Counted from the first letter of the stretch, positions 7,199 to 15,128 are shown. The stretch: DNA of 19,272 bases from an uncultured Ruminococcus sp. (GCA_902783535.1 CACZRJ010000088.1:1-19272); one strand, 5' to 3'. The notes: generated by a model not told the origin, from the sequence alone. Made by a program: numbers and translations.

Positions 7199-9298
7199 TC
7201 AGTTCCACTGCGTGTCGAGCCATTCCATCCGCGCCTTCAGGAAATTGTAGAGCGCTTTCGCGGAGGACGCCTGGCTTCCGGAATTCCATCGTTTCTGGTT
7301 CCAGCCGAATTCCTTTTTGTATGTGTTTACGACCCTGTCGATCTCCTCCAGGATCCCGTCCTGCACTTTCCGCGCGTGCATGTCGCGCCAGGTCTCCTTC
7401 ACCTTTTCGCGGAAGAATTCCGCATTGTACAGCGTGATGAACCAGGTGAACGAACGGTCGCCCGCATAGGCGAATTCCGGCGGCTGGAACGCGGAGACCC
7501 AGAAATGATCGATCGCGAATCCGTTCGTCGTCGCGTAGGCCCAGGAGAAGTCCCAGGGCGCGCAGAATGTCAGCTTCGGCTGTTCGCTATGGAAATCCAC
7601 ATACAGGAAGGAACTTCCGACGCCCCCGTCCCGCTCCGCGGCGACTTCGCGCGTGATGTACATGGCGACGGCCGCGTCCAGATCGATCACTTTGGAGATA
7701 CACTCCTCGGCCGTCTTCGAAAGGTTGTCCTTCACCAGATTGTTGTTCCCGTCCAGCGTATAGAAGCTGTTCTGGAAAATCGCTCTGTAGACGACCTCGT
7801 AGGCGTTGTTGACGAACCGCTTCACGAAGTTCAGCTGCGTGCCGGTCAGGCTGTCGTATTTGACGGAATAATTCTGCGCGTGGATGGCCTTGGATACGCC
7901 GTACATGTCTGTCAGCGTCTTTCCTCCGAACGAGGTCGCAAAGACATACGGCTCGCCGCTCGGGTAATTGTCGATCTCCAGCAGGTATCCGGTCCGCAGT
8001 TCCGTCTCCCCTTCCTTCAGTTCCGGGATCGCGACCCGGTTCTTCTGGATCTGCGTCTGCTCGCAGAGAACGTACGCGCCGTAGTACTGGCCGTTCACGT
8101 ACAGCTGAACGAAAGTGTAGTCGGAAGAGTAGTATTTTCCCTGCACGATGTCGTCGAACAGCTTGAAGGAGAGCGTCTCCCGCAGGAAGTTCGTGTCGCC
8201 GCGCAGCAGGACCCAGCTTTTGCATTCCGCGCCGTCGTTCAGGCCGAGCATGCCCTGCTTCTTGTCGAATTTGATCCTGTAGTGGACCTTGTGCGTCTTG
8301 GCGTATTCCGGGTCTCCGTAATTGGAGGAGGCGTTCCCGCGGACGCGTATGCCCGCCTCGACGTCCCGGAACGCGAACTTTTCGTCGCAGTCGGCCATGG
8401 TCACCCTGCACCGGAGATAGTAGTCCCTGTGGGTGATCATCTCGCTTCCTTCGGTGCGCACGTCCATGACGGCCATTTTGTTCGTCATATATCCGAACAG
8501 CGCGTAAACGGGTTCCGTTCCGCCGTATTCGCGCTCCGTCTCCGTCTCACCGTCGGACCAGCCGAGGAAGGTGTAATCCTTGTTCGCCTGGGCTTTCATT
8601 TTCACGCCGGAAGCGACTTTCGTGCCCGTCACTTTGCCGCCTTCGCCCGGAAGATCCGGTTCCGGGTCGGCGTTGCTGAACGCGATCGCCGCGTCCGCGT
8701 CGAATTCGTAGAGACAGATCCCTTTCGATCCGCACCGGCTGCAGTCCGCGTGCAAAGCCGTGCTGAAGCCGGTCGGCGTGCTCGACCATGCGCCCTTCCG
8801 GTTGACATAATCATGTCCCAAGGCTTTTAGGACTTTCGTTTCGGTCAGCCCGCACCGCCTGCATTTTCTGATCAGTTCGCCGTCTTCCAGACATCCCGGC
8901 TCGTTCCGCGTCTCGGCAAAATCGTGACCGAGCGCTTTTTCGCCTTCTCTTTCGCGTGTCTCTCCGCATTCGCACCGTTCGATCACCTTCCCTGCGTTCA
9001 GGCAGTCCGGAGGGATGACCTCTTCGACGAAAACATGCTCATGCGGCGCGTCCGAATGAGGCTCGTCGGAAGGCGCGTCCGGTTCGGACAAGTCTTCAGA
9101 AACGGGCGGCTGCACTGCAGGCTCGGAACTTTCCGATGTCTGCTGCGCGGGATCCTCCGTCTGTCCGGAAGACGCCAAGGACGTTTCCGGCTGGTCCGGC
9201 GGGTCCTGCCGTTGCTCTCCGCAGGAGAAAAGCACGCAGGCGGACAGGACGGTCAGAAGGAAGACGGCAAGGATCGCCGGAGCCTTCTTGAAGCACAT
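7199..9298 (-). CDS. CotH kinase-family lipoprotein with Cys-rich and InlB-like repeats
   Basis: The 699-residue product has a lipoprotein signal (KK, hydrophobic 7-20, then LSAC with C21 or LFSC with C26), so it should be tethered outside the membrane. Residues 30-88 are a Ser/Glu/Pro linker. Residues 89-195 carry Cys pairs (C109/C111, C146/C149, C186/C189) alternating with KALGHD-type segments, a repeat known from Clostridia surface proteins. Residues 222-270 resemble an InlB/Listeria-Bacteroides repeat (YTFLGWSDG). Residues about 295-600 match CotH: RVRGNASSNYG, WVLLRGDTNFLRETL, VQLYVNGQYYGAYVLCEQ, GYLLEIDN and PWDFSWAY. CotH proteins are atypical protein kinases; here D583 of the W-D-F segment is kept, but the second acidic position often seen there is serine (S585). 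The ATG at 9298 has GGAGGAGGG eight bases upstream; an in-frame ATG at 9379 would hide the signal peptide. No clear promoter is seen in the 121-base gap after guaB. Confidence 0.88.
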   Translation of the reverse strand: MCFKKAPAILAVFLLTVLSACVLFSCGEQRQDPPDQPETSLASSGQTEDPAQQTSESSEPAVQPPVSEDLSEPDAPSDEPHSDAPHEHVFVEEVIPPDCLNAGKVIERCECGETREREGEKALGHDFAETRNEPGCLEDGELIRKCRRCGLTETKVLKALGHDYVNRKGAWSSTPTGFSTALHADCSRCGSKGICLYEFDADAAIAFSNADPEPDLPGEGGKVTGTKVASGVKMKAQANKDYTFLGWSDGETETEREYGGTEPVYALFGYMTNKMAVMDVRTEGSEMITHRDYYLRCRVTMADCDEKFAFRDVEAGIRVRGNASSNYGDPEYAKTHKVHYRIKFDKKQGMLGLNDGAECKSWVLLRGDTNFLRETLSFKLFDDIVQGKYYSSDYTFVQLYVNGQYYGAYVLCEQTQIQKNRVAIPELKEGETELRTGYLLEIDNYPSGEPYVFATSFGGKTLTDMYGVSKAIHAQNYSVKYDSLTGTQLNFVKRFVNNAYEVVYRAIFQNSFYTLDGNNNLVKDNLSKTAEECISKVIDLDAAVAMYITREVAAERDGGVGSSFLYVDFHSEQPKLTFCAPWDFSWAYATTNGFAIDHFWVSAFQPPEFAYAGDRSFTWFITLYNAEFFREKVKETWRDMHARKVQDGILEEIDRVVNTYKKEFGWNQKRWNSGSQASSAKALYNFLKARMEWLDTQWN

Positions 9299-9335
9299 GG
9301 AAATTTCCCTCCTCCATGCAGGCGCGGACAGGATG

Positions 9336-9379
9336 GTCTGCCGCATTCCTGCAAATACAGAATCAGATGTCTGCCGCAT
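9336..9379. repeat. Two direct copies of GTCTGCCGCAT, 33 bases apart
   Basis: GTCTGCCGCAT occurs at 9336-9346 and 9369-9379, in the gap between guaB and the CotH gene and upstream of the latter's ribosome binding site. The copies sit in GATG(G)TCTGCCGCAT contexts. The 33-base spacing is close to three helical turns, which would place both on one face of the DNA. No promoter could be placed relative to them. Confidence 0.4.
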
Positions 9380-9419
9380 GTCGAACGATCCCTTTCCGCC
9401 GACGGTCGTTTTTTGTCCG

Positions 9420-10937
9420 TCAGCCCAAGAACTTCACGGTGTTGGATTTATCCTTCTGGATCACGTCGTGCGCTCCGCCCTCCACGATACTGGTCGCGGA
9501 GACAAGCGTCAGCGTCGCCTTGATCTGGAGTTCCGGAATGGACAGCGCGCCGCAGTTGCACATGGTCGACTTCACTTTCTGAAGCGTTTTCGCGACGTTG
9601 TCCTTCAGCGCTCCGGCATAAGGAACGTAGGAGTCGACGCCTTCTTCGAAAGACAGTTTCTTGTCGCCTCCGAGGTCGTATCTCTGCCAGTTGCGGGCGC
9701 GGGCGGAGCCTTCGCCCCAGTACTCCTTGTAATATGTGCCGGAAATGGAGACGCGTGCGGACGGGCTTTCGTCGAAGCGGGCGAAATACCGGCCGAGCAT
9801 GACGAAGTCCGCGCCCATCGCGAGCGCGAGGGTGATGTGATGATCGTAAACGATGCCGCCGTCCGAGCAGACGGGTACGTAGATCCCTGTTTCGCGGAAG
9901 TATCTGTCCCGTTCCGCGCAGACGTCGATGACGGCGGTCGCCTGTCCGCGTCCAATGCCTTTCGTTTCGCGCGTGATGCAGATGGAGCCTCCGCCGATGC
10001 CGACTTTGACGAAATCCGCGCCAGCTTCCGCGAGGAACCGGAATCCGGCGGCGTCGACGACGTTGCCCGCGCCGACTTTGACGCTGTCGCCGTATTCGGA
10101 GCGGATCCAGTCAAGGGTCAGTTTTTGCCATTCGGAGAAGCCTTCCGAGGAATCGATGCAGAGAACGTCGGCGCCGGCCTCGAGCAGCGCGGGAACGCGT
10201 TCCTTGTAGTCGCGCGTGTTGATGCCCGCTCCGACGCGGTAGCGCTTGTTTCCGTCCAGCAGTTCGTCCGGATTCTTCTTGTGCGTGTCATAGTCCTTCC
10301 GGAAGACGAGATAGACCAGCCGTCCCTCGGCGTCCAGCAGCGGCAGCGAATTCAGCTTGTTGTCCCAGATGATGTCGTTCGCTTCCTTCAGCGTGGTTTC
10401 TGCGGGCGCCCAGATCAGCCTGGACTTCGGCGTCATGAATGTGTGGACCGGCGTATCCGGCTCCATGCGGCTGACGCGGTAGTCGCGACCTGTCACGATG
10501 CCGAGCAGTTTGCCGTTCGGGCTTCCGTCGTCCGTGACGGCCGCGGTCGAATGTCCGGTCTTCTCCTTCAGCCTCAGGACGTCCGCAAGCGTGTCGTCCG
10601 GGCGCAGGTTGGAGTCGCTCGTGACGAATCCGGCGCGGAATCCCTTCGCCTTTCTCACCATCTCCGCTTCCGACTCCACGGACTGTGATCCGTAGATGAA
10701 CGCGATCCCGCCTTCCGTGGCCAGGGCGACGGCGAGCCGGTCGCCGGAGACCGCCTGCATGATGGCGGAAACCATCGGTATGTTCAGTTTCAGCGGACAT
10801 TCTTCCTCTCCCTTGCGGTAACGCACGAGCGGCGTGCGAAGAGAAACGTTCGCCGGAAGGCATTCTTTGGAAGAATAGCCGGGGATCAGCAGATACTCGT
10901 TGAAAGTATGCGCCGGTTCGTTGATGAAATGCGCCAT
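9420..10937 (-). CDS. guaB: IMP dehydrogenase, Tritrichomonas-foetus-like type
   Basis: This 505-residue enzyme oxidises IMP to XMP with NAD+, the first committed step to GMP. The catalytic loop is GIGGGSICITRETKG with nucleophile C320. The CBS (Bateman) insert spans about 105-225. The flap carries NWQRYDLGG with the catalytic Arg-Tyr pair R419/Y420, and an EGGAHD segment lies near the end. The start HFINEPAHTFNEYLLIPG and the C-terminal half, as I recall the family, are close to the enzyme of the protist Tritrichomonas foetus and unlike the usual GIGPGSICTTR bacterial type. The ATG at 10937 has AAAGGA nine bases upstream; a GTG at 10961 is in frame but lacks a good site. It follows fhs after a terminator. 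No convincing promoter is visible in the short gap, so read-through may contribute. Confidence 0.96.
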   Translation of the reverse strand: MAHFINEPAHTFNEYLLIPGYSSKECLPANVSLRTPLVRYRKGEEECPLKLNIPMVSAIMQAVSGDRLAVALATEGGIAFIYGSQSVESEAEMVRKAKGFRAGFVTSDSNLRPDDTLADVLRLKEKTGHSTAAVTDDGSPNGKLLGIVTGRDYRVSRMEPDTPVHTFMTPKSRLIWAPAETTLKEANDIIWDNKLNSLPLLDAEGRLVYLVFRKDYDTHKKNPDELLDGNKRYRVGAGINTRDYKERVPALLEAGADVLCIDSSEGFSEWQKLTLDWIRSEYGDSVKVGAGNVVDAAGFRFLAEAGADFVKVGIGGGSICITRETKGIGRGQATAVIDVCAERDRYFRETGIYVPVCSDGGIVYDHHITLALAMGADFVMLGRYFARFDESPSARVSISGTYYKEYWGEGSARARNWQRYDLGGDKKLSFEEGVDSYVPYAGALKDNVAKTLQKVKSTMCNCGALSIPELQIKATLTLVSATSIVEGGAHDVIQKDKSNTVKFLG

Positions 10938-10980
10938 GATGTTCCATCCTTTCTTTTTCACTGATCAGTTGATATTCGTT

Positions 10981-11013
10981 CAAAACCCGGTCGGCGAAAA
11001 GCCGCCGGCCGGG
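10981..11013 (-). terminator. Rho-independent terminator after fhs
   Basis: CCCGGTCGGC (10986-10995) and GCCGGCCGGG (11004-11013) form a 10-pair GC-rich stem with one wobble around an 8-base loop. On the minus strand the stem is followed by TTTTG. It lies just after the fhs stop and before guaB. The short T run suggests termination may be partial. Confidence 0.75.
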
Positions 11014-11023
11014 ACAAAGGGTC

Positions 11024-12709
11024 TCAGAACAGTCCGGAGATCCTGCCGTTTTCATCCACGTCGATCCGCTCCGCGGCGGGCGACTTCGGCAGTCCGGGCA
11101 TGGTAAGGATCTCTCCGGTCAGCGCGACGACGAATCCCGCGCCGGCGGAGATCTTGATGTTTCTGACGGTCACGGTGAATCCTTCCGGCGCGCCGAGTTT
11201 CAGCGGGTCGTCGGAAAAACTGTACTGCGTTTTCGCAAGGCAGACGGGACATTTCCCGTATCCGAGCGACGTCAGTCTGTCCGCGGCCTGTTTCGCCTGC
11301 GGCGTGAAGACGACGTCCTTTCCGCGATAGACGCGGGTGACGACCGCGCGGATCTTGTCTTCGATGGACAGTTCGTCCGGATAGCAGAAGGAGAACGCGT
11401 TCGGCTGTTCGCAGAGCCGAACGACTTCCTCCGCCAGCGCTTTTCCGCCGTTTCCGCCTTCGGCCCAGACGGTCGACAGACGGACGTTCACGCCGAGCGC
11501 GCGGCATTTTTCGATGACCATCGCGATCTCTTCGTCGGTATCGGTCGGAAAACGGTTGACGGCGACGACGCAGGGCAGACGGTAGACGTCGATGATGTTC
11601 GACACGTGTCTGAGCAGGTTCGGAAGACCGGCTTCCAGCGCCTTCAGGTCTTCCTTTCCGAGGTTCGCCTTGTCGGCGCCTCCGTGCAGCTTCAGCGCGC
11701 GGACGGTACCGACGACAACGACGGCGTCAGGCTTCAGTCCGGCCATCCTGCATTTGATGTCAAGGAATTTTTCCGCGCCGAGGTCCGCGCCGAATCCGGC
11801 TTCCGTGACGGCATAATCGCCGAGTTTCATCGCCACCCGCGTCGCGATCACGGAATTGCATCCGTGCGCGATGTTGGCGAACGGGCCGCCGTGAACGAAC
11901 GCGGGCGTGCCCTCCAGCGTCTGGACAAGATTCGGCTTCAGGGCGTCCTTCAGCAGCGCCGCCATCGCGCCGACCGCTTTCAGCTGGCCGGCCGTGACGG
12001 GCTCGTCGTCATAGGTGTATCCGACGACGATGCGGGACAGCCGTTCCTTCAGATCGGTGACGGACGAGGACAGGCAGAAGACCGCCATGATCTCGGACGC
12101 GACGGTGATGTCGAACCCGTCTTCGCGCGGCACGCCGTTCGTGCGTCCGCCGAGCCCGTCCGTGATGAACCGGAGCTGACGGTCGTTCATGTCCACGCAG
12201 CGCTTCCAGGTGATCCTGCGCGGATCGATCCGGAGCGCGTTCCCCTGGTGGATGTGATTGTCAAGCATGGCTGCAAGCAGATTGTTCGCCGCACCGATCG
12301 CGTGAAAGTCTCCGGTGAAATGCAGATTGATGTCCTCCATCGGAACGACCTGCGCGTATCCGCCTCCGGCCGCGCCGCCCTTGATCCCGAACACCGGGCC
12401 GAGCGACGGTTCCCGCAGCGCGACGACGGAATTCTTTCCGATCTTCCGGAGCCCGTCCGCGAGACCGATGGTGGTCGTTGTTTTTCCTTCGCCTGCGGAC
12501 GTGGGCGTCATGGCCGTCACAAGGATCAGCTTTCCGTTTCCTCTTCCGGAGTCTTTCAGAAGCGACAGGTCGATCTTGGCCTTGTACTTTCCGTAAGGCT
12601 CGACGAAGGACGGGTCGATGCCCGCCGCTTCCGCAACCTCGAAGATCGGCTTCAGCTGCGTTTCCTGAGCGATTTCGATGTCTGATTTGTAAGTGCTGTT
12701 CTGCGCCAT
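11024..12709 (-). CDS. fhs: Formate-tetrahydrofolate ligase
   Basis: This 561-residue cytoplasmic enzyme joins formate to tetrahydrofolate with ATP to give 10-formyl-THF, used for purine synthesis, formyl-methionine and the methyl branch of the acetyl-CoA pathway. The start matches the family (SDIEIAQ, GIDPSFVEPYGKYKAKI), with a P-loop-like TPTSAGEGKTTTT (68-80), REPSLGPVFGIKGGAAGGG and NLHFTGDFHAIG following. Length is normal. The ATG at 12709 is chosen because GGGG lies ten bases upstream; an ATG at 12718 sits almost on that site. It is the third gene of an operon, 20 bases after the MgtC-family gene, and is closed by the terminator at 10981-11013. Cotranscription with ion-transport genes is unusual. 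No other Wood-Ljungdahl gene is present, so acetogenesis cannot be concluded. Confidence 0.97.
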   Translation of the reverse strand: MAQNSTYKSDIEIAQETQLKPIFEVAEAAGIDPSFVEPYGKYKAKIDLSLLKDSGRGNGKLILVTAMTPTSAGEGKTTTTIGLADGLRKIGKNSVVALREPSLGPVFGIKGGAAGGGYAQVVPMEDINLHFTGDFHAIGAANNLLAAMLDNHIHQGNALRIDPRRITWKRCVDMNDRQLRFITDGLGGRTNGVPREDGFDITVASEIMAVFCLSSSVTDLKERLSRIVVGYTYDDEPVTAGQLKAVGAMAALLKDALKPNLVQTLEGTPAFVHGGPFANIAHGCNSVIATRVAMKLGDYAVTEAGFGADLGAEKFLDIKCRMAGLKPDAVVVVGTVRALKLHGGADKANLGKEDLKALEAGLPNLLRHVSNIIDVYRLPCVVAVNRFPTDTDEEIAMVIEKCRALGVNVRLSTVWAEGGNGGKALAEEVVRLCEQPNAFSFCYPDELSIEDKIRAVVTRVYRGKDVVFTPQAKQAADRLTSLGYGKCPVCLAKTQYSFSDDPLKLGAPEGFTVTVRNIKISAGAGFVVALTGEILTMPGLPKSPAAERIDVDENGRISGLF

Positions 12710-12729
12710 GGTGGTCATGCCCCTTTCCG

Positions 12730-13446
12730 TCAGTTCGTGATTTCTTCGATGTGATAGATGTATTCGATCGTGGACAGCGCCTCGATGATTTCCTTATGCG
12801 TTTTGAATTTCTTCAGTTCCCCGCTCCGGATGGACAGCGCGATCGTGTATACGCTGAGGCCGGAATGGATGTAGGCCGGGTTCAGTTCGATGTCGTCGAT
12901 GACGATGCCGAGCTTCCGGATGGTCGCGATGAAATCCTGCAGGCTGGACGAATTGAGCAGTTCCAGATGGATCTCGAAATGGTTGGAGCGGTTCTTCAGA
13001 TACTGCTCGATGCCCGGGAAAACGGCGAGCGAAAGCAGAATGGCCGCGAACGCGACGATCGTGACGGTATAGAATCCCGCGCCGGCAGTCATGCCGAGCA
13101 GGCCGACCGCCCAGAGACCGACGGACGTCGTCAGACCCTTGATCTGGTTGCGCGAGCTGAACAGGATGGAGTTCACGGTGATCGTCGCGATGCCGATGAT
13201 GGCGGCGCCGGAGAGAAAATAGAATCCGGAACCGGTCTTTTCAAGCAGGAACAGATCCGTCAGCATGGCGAAGGTCATGCCGAGCGAGATCAGGATGAAG
13301 GTCCGGAACCCCGCGGAATGTCTTTTGCTGGACCGCTCCCAGCCGATGACGGCGGACAGCAGCAGCGAAAGCCCCACGCGGAGCAGGACGGAATAGATAT
13401 TCAGTTCGGAAGCCCAGCTTCCGAGCAGCGTACTGATGGGATCCAT
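12730..13446 (-). CDS. MgtC/SapB-family inner membrane protein
   Basis: The 238-residue product has an N-terminal membrane part of about four to five helices (about 17-145) and a C-terminal soluble part (about 150-238). The MgtC signature GWERSSKRHSAGFRT spans 35-49 and is followed by a glycine-rich helix (GAAIIGIATITVNS). The C-terminal part looks like the ACT-like domain of longer MgtC proteins. In pathogens MgtC aids growth at low Mg2+ and modulates the F-type ATPase; in other bacteria its role is poorly known, and Mg2+ transport itself is doubtful. The ATG at 13446 lies 12 bases after the antiporter stop, with an AAGGCGGTGA-type site between. Linkage to a proton antiporter suggests a role in membrane ion or pH balance (inference). 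Confidence 0.9.
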   Translation of the reverse strand: MDPISTLLGSWASELNIYSVLLRVGLSLLLSAVIGWERSSKRHSAGFRTFILISLGMTFAMLTDLFLLEKTGSGFYFLSGAAIIGIATITVNSILFSSRNQIKGLTTSVGLWAVGLLGMTAGAGFYTVTIVAFAAILLSLAVFPGIEQYLKNRSNHFEIHLELLNSSSLQDFIATIRKLGIVIDDIELNPAYIHSGLSVYTIALSIRSGELKKFKTHKEIIEALSTIEYIYHIEEITN

Positions 13447-13458
13447 ATCTTCACCGCC

Positions 13459-14898
13459 TTATTTCAGATTCCGCCGGAGACCGGGTCTCCGCTCGGAAGA
13501 ATAATATTTTGCGTATTCCTCGGCCGCTTCCGTGAAAGCGTCTTCAGCGGGATTCTCGACCTTCGGATTCGTTTCCCGGATCTTCTGGATCCGTTCGGCG
13601 AGCAGTTCCGCCTCCGATTTTCTGTGCCCGTCCTCCGCGACCTCCGGGACGTCCGCCATTTCCTCAAGACGCACGGGGTAGGAGTCGGATAGATACAGGC
13701 CGAGTTTGGAAAGCGCGGGACCGATGAGTTCGTAAAGAACGCTGGACGCCAGAATGATCGTCAGCAGCGCGTTCCCGGTTTCTCCGCCGAGCGTCCGCGC
13801 GCCGAGCGAAGCCAGTCCGATGGCGACCCCGGCCTGCGGGATCAAACCGAGTCCGAGATAGTTCCGCACCTTCTTATCCTTGCCGACAGCCAGGCATCCG
13901 AAGAAGGCGCCGCCGTATTTTCCGGCCATGCGGACGACGAAATACAGAATGCCGATGACCAGCAGCGGGATCTCGCCGACCGATCCGGCGGGACGGATCA
14001 GGGCGTTCAGGTCGAAGGATACGCCGCTCCGGACGAAGAAAAGCAGAAGAAGCGGCGGGCTGAAGTAGTTCAGCTGCTTGAAAAGCTTGTCGTCGTCGGA
14101 CAGATTGATATATACCGTGCCCATCGACATGCATCCGAGCAGCGGAGAAATGCCGAAGGACGCGCAGAACCCGCAGAACGCGAACAGAAGCGCGACGGCG
14201 ATGATCAGACGGTTGTCGCTGGAACGGCTCCTCGAAAGGAACAGCTTCATCAGCCAGCCGAACAGCGCACCGAGCAGAAGGACGCCGAGGTTGACGCCGA
14301 CCGGGACCAGAACGTCCGATGCGCTGAAAACATGCTCGGCGGAAGACGCGAGCGCGATGGAGACGGCCGCGCTGTAGGCGATCAGTCCGATGAGATCGTC
14401 CAGCGCGACGACCTGCAGTAGCGTGTCGACGTAATCCCCTTTCGCTTTCGTCTGGCGGATGGTCATCAGCGTGGAGGCGGGGGCGGTCGCGGCCGCGAGC
14501 GCGCCGAGAACGACGCAGAAAGCGAGATTCAGCCGGAGAATGAACCGCAGAACGGCAAAGACCAGCGCAGTTGCCAGAAGAGACTCCGCAAGCGTGATCG
14601 CGAGGACCTTTCCCCCGTTCTTCCGCAATGTGCGGAAGCGGAAGAACTCCCCGGTGGAGAAAGCGATGAAGGAAAGCGCAATGTCCGGCAGAAACGCGCT
14701 GCCCTCGACAAATGATTTCGGTATGAGGTCCAGGCAGAACGGTCCGATCAGGATCCCGGAAACGATGTACGCCGTGACGTTCGGAAGCTTCACGAGCGAA
14801 GTGAGACGGGTCATCAGGAAACCGACGATCAGCATCAGCGCAACCGAGATGATCGAGACCGCCGCCGGATCAAGGTGCTGATAGAGCGACTGAAGCAT
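13459..14898 (-). CDS. Cation:proton antiporter, CPA family (Na_H_Exchanger domain)
   Basis: The 479-residue protein has roughly 12 hydrophobic segments across residues about 12-410, then a charged cytoplasmic tail of about 65 residues (SYPVRLEEMAD onward). Family features are LPNVTAYIVSGILIGP near the N-terminus, FSTGEFFRFRTLRKNG, ATAPASTLMTIRQTKAKGDYVDTLLQVVALDDLIGLI with the DD pair of the ion site, and LGLIPQAGVAIGLASLG late in the protein. It should exchange K+ or Na+ for H+ across the membrane; the ion cannot be told from sequence. There is no TrkA-N/RCK domain, unlike KefB/KefC. It is the first gene of the antiporter-mgtC-fhs operon. The ATG at 14898 has GGTGG four bases upstream, a modest site. 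The promoter at 14984-15012 gives a leader of about 80 bases. Confidence 0.92.
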   Translation of the reverse strand: MLQSLYQHLDPAAVSIISVALMLIVGFLMTRLTSLVKLPNVTAYIVSGILIGPFCLDLIPKSFVEGSAFLPDIALSFIAFSTGEFFRFRTLRKNGGKVLAITLAESLLATALVFAVLRFILRLNLAFCVVLGALAAATAPASTLMTIRQTKAKGDYVDTLLQVVALDDLIGLIAYSAAVSIALASSAEHVFSASDVLVPVGVNLGVLLLGALFGWLMKLFLSRSRSSDNRLIIAVALLFAFCGFCASFGISPLLGCMSMGTVYINLSDDDKLFKQLNYFSPPLLLLFFVRSGVSFDLNALIRPAGSVGEIPLLVIGILYFVVRMAGKYGGAFFGCLAVGKDKKVRNYLGLGLIPQAGVAIGLASLGARTLGGETGNALLTIILASSVLYELIGPALSKLGLYLSDSYPVRLEEMADVPEVAEDGHRKSEAELLAERIQKIRETNPKVENPAEDAFTEAAEEYAKYYSSERRPGLRRNLK

Positions 14899-14983
14899 GA
14901 TGCCACCAATTATATGAACATGTGTTTATATTCACGGACGCGCACGAACGCATGCGCGCTTTAATCGTTTGTCTATTTTTTAA

Positions 14984-15012
14984 ATTATATCAAATGGCTT
15001 TGGATTTGTAAA
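14984..15012 (-). promoter_or_regulatory. Sigma-A-type promoter of the antiporter-mgtC-fhs operon
   Basis: On the minus strand TTTACA (15012-15007) and TATAAT (14989-14984) are separated by 17 bases. The start would be near 14977, giving a leader of about 80 bases. In that leader CGCGCA and TGCGCG (14940-14959 region) can form a short GC hairpin; I recognise no riboswitch class. Confidence 0.82.
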
Positions 15013-15066
15013 GAGAAGAATACCCGTTTTTCCTTTTTTTCCGTTCCGGGATGGGCGCAAAAAGCC

Positions 15067-15095
15067 TTGAAAATCGGCAGGACAGGTGGTATAAT
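15067..15095 (+). promoter_or_regulatory. Extended -10 sigma-A-type promoter of the ABC exporter
   Basis: TTGAAA (15067-15072) and TATAAT (15090-15095) lie 17 bases apart, with TGG directly before the -10 giving the extended TGnTATAAT form. The start near 15102 gives a leader of about 27 bases, most of which is the inverted repeat at 15110-15128. It is divergent from the antiporter promoter, 54 bases between the two -35 boxes. Confidence 0.87.
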
Positions 15096-15109
15096 TTTTC
15101 AAAACAGAA

Positions 15110-15128
15110 AAGACACGGGAGGTGTCTT
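15110..15128 (+). promoter_or_regulatory. Inverted repeat framing the ribosome binding site of the ABC ATPase gene
   Basis: AAGACAC (15110-15116) and GTGTCTT (15122-15128) are perfect 7-base complements around GGGAG, the core of the Shine-Dalgarno sequence, and the right arm ends just before the ATG at 15129. As RNA this would be a hairpin with the ribosome binding site in its loop and last pairs; as DNA it would be a 19-base dyad just below the promoter. Confidence 0.6.

Noticed and set aside
9299..9379. In-frame upstream start for the CotH gene at 9379.
   Set aside because: It would add 27 residues before a clear lipoprotein signal; the ATG at 9298 has a strong GGAGG site at good distance.
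10938..10985. Possible PurR-type box (AACGAATAT) and promoter before guaB.
   Set aside because: The match to the known Gram-positive PurBox is partial, there is no second copy in the expected arrangement, and no -10 box fits.
14909..14914. A second TATAAT on the minus strand close to the antiporter start.
   Set aside because: It has no -35 box at 16-18 bases, and a start there would remove the ribosome binding site. The promoter at 14984-15012 is far better.
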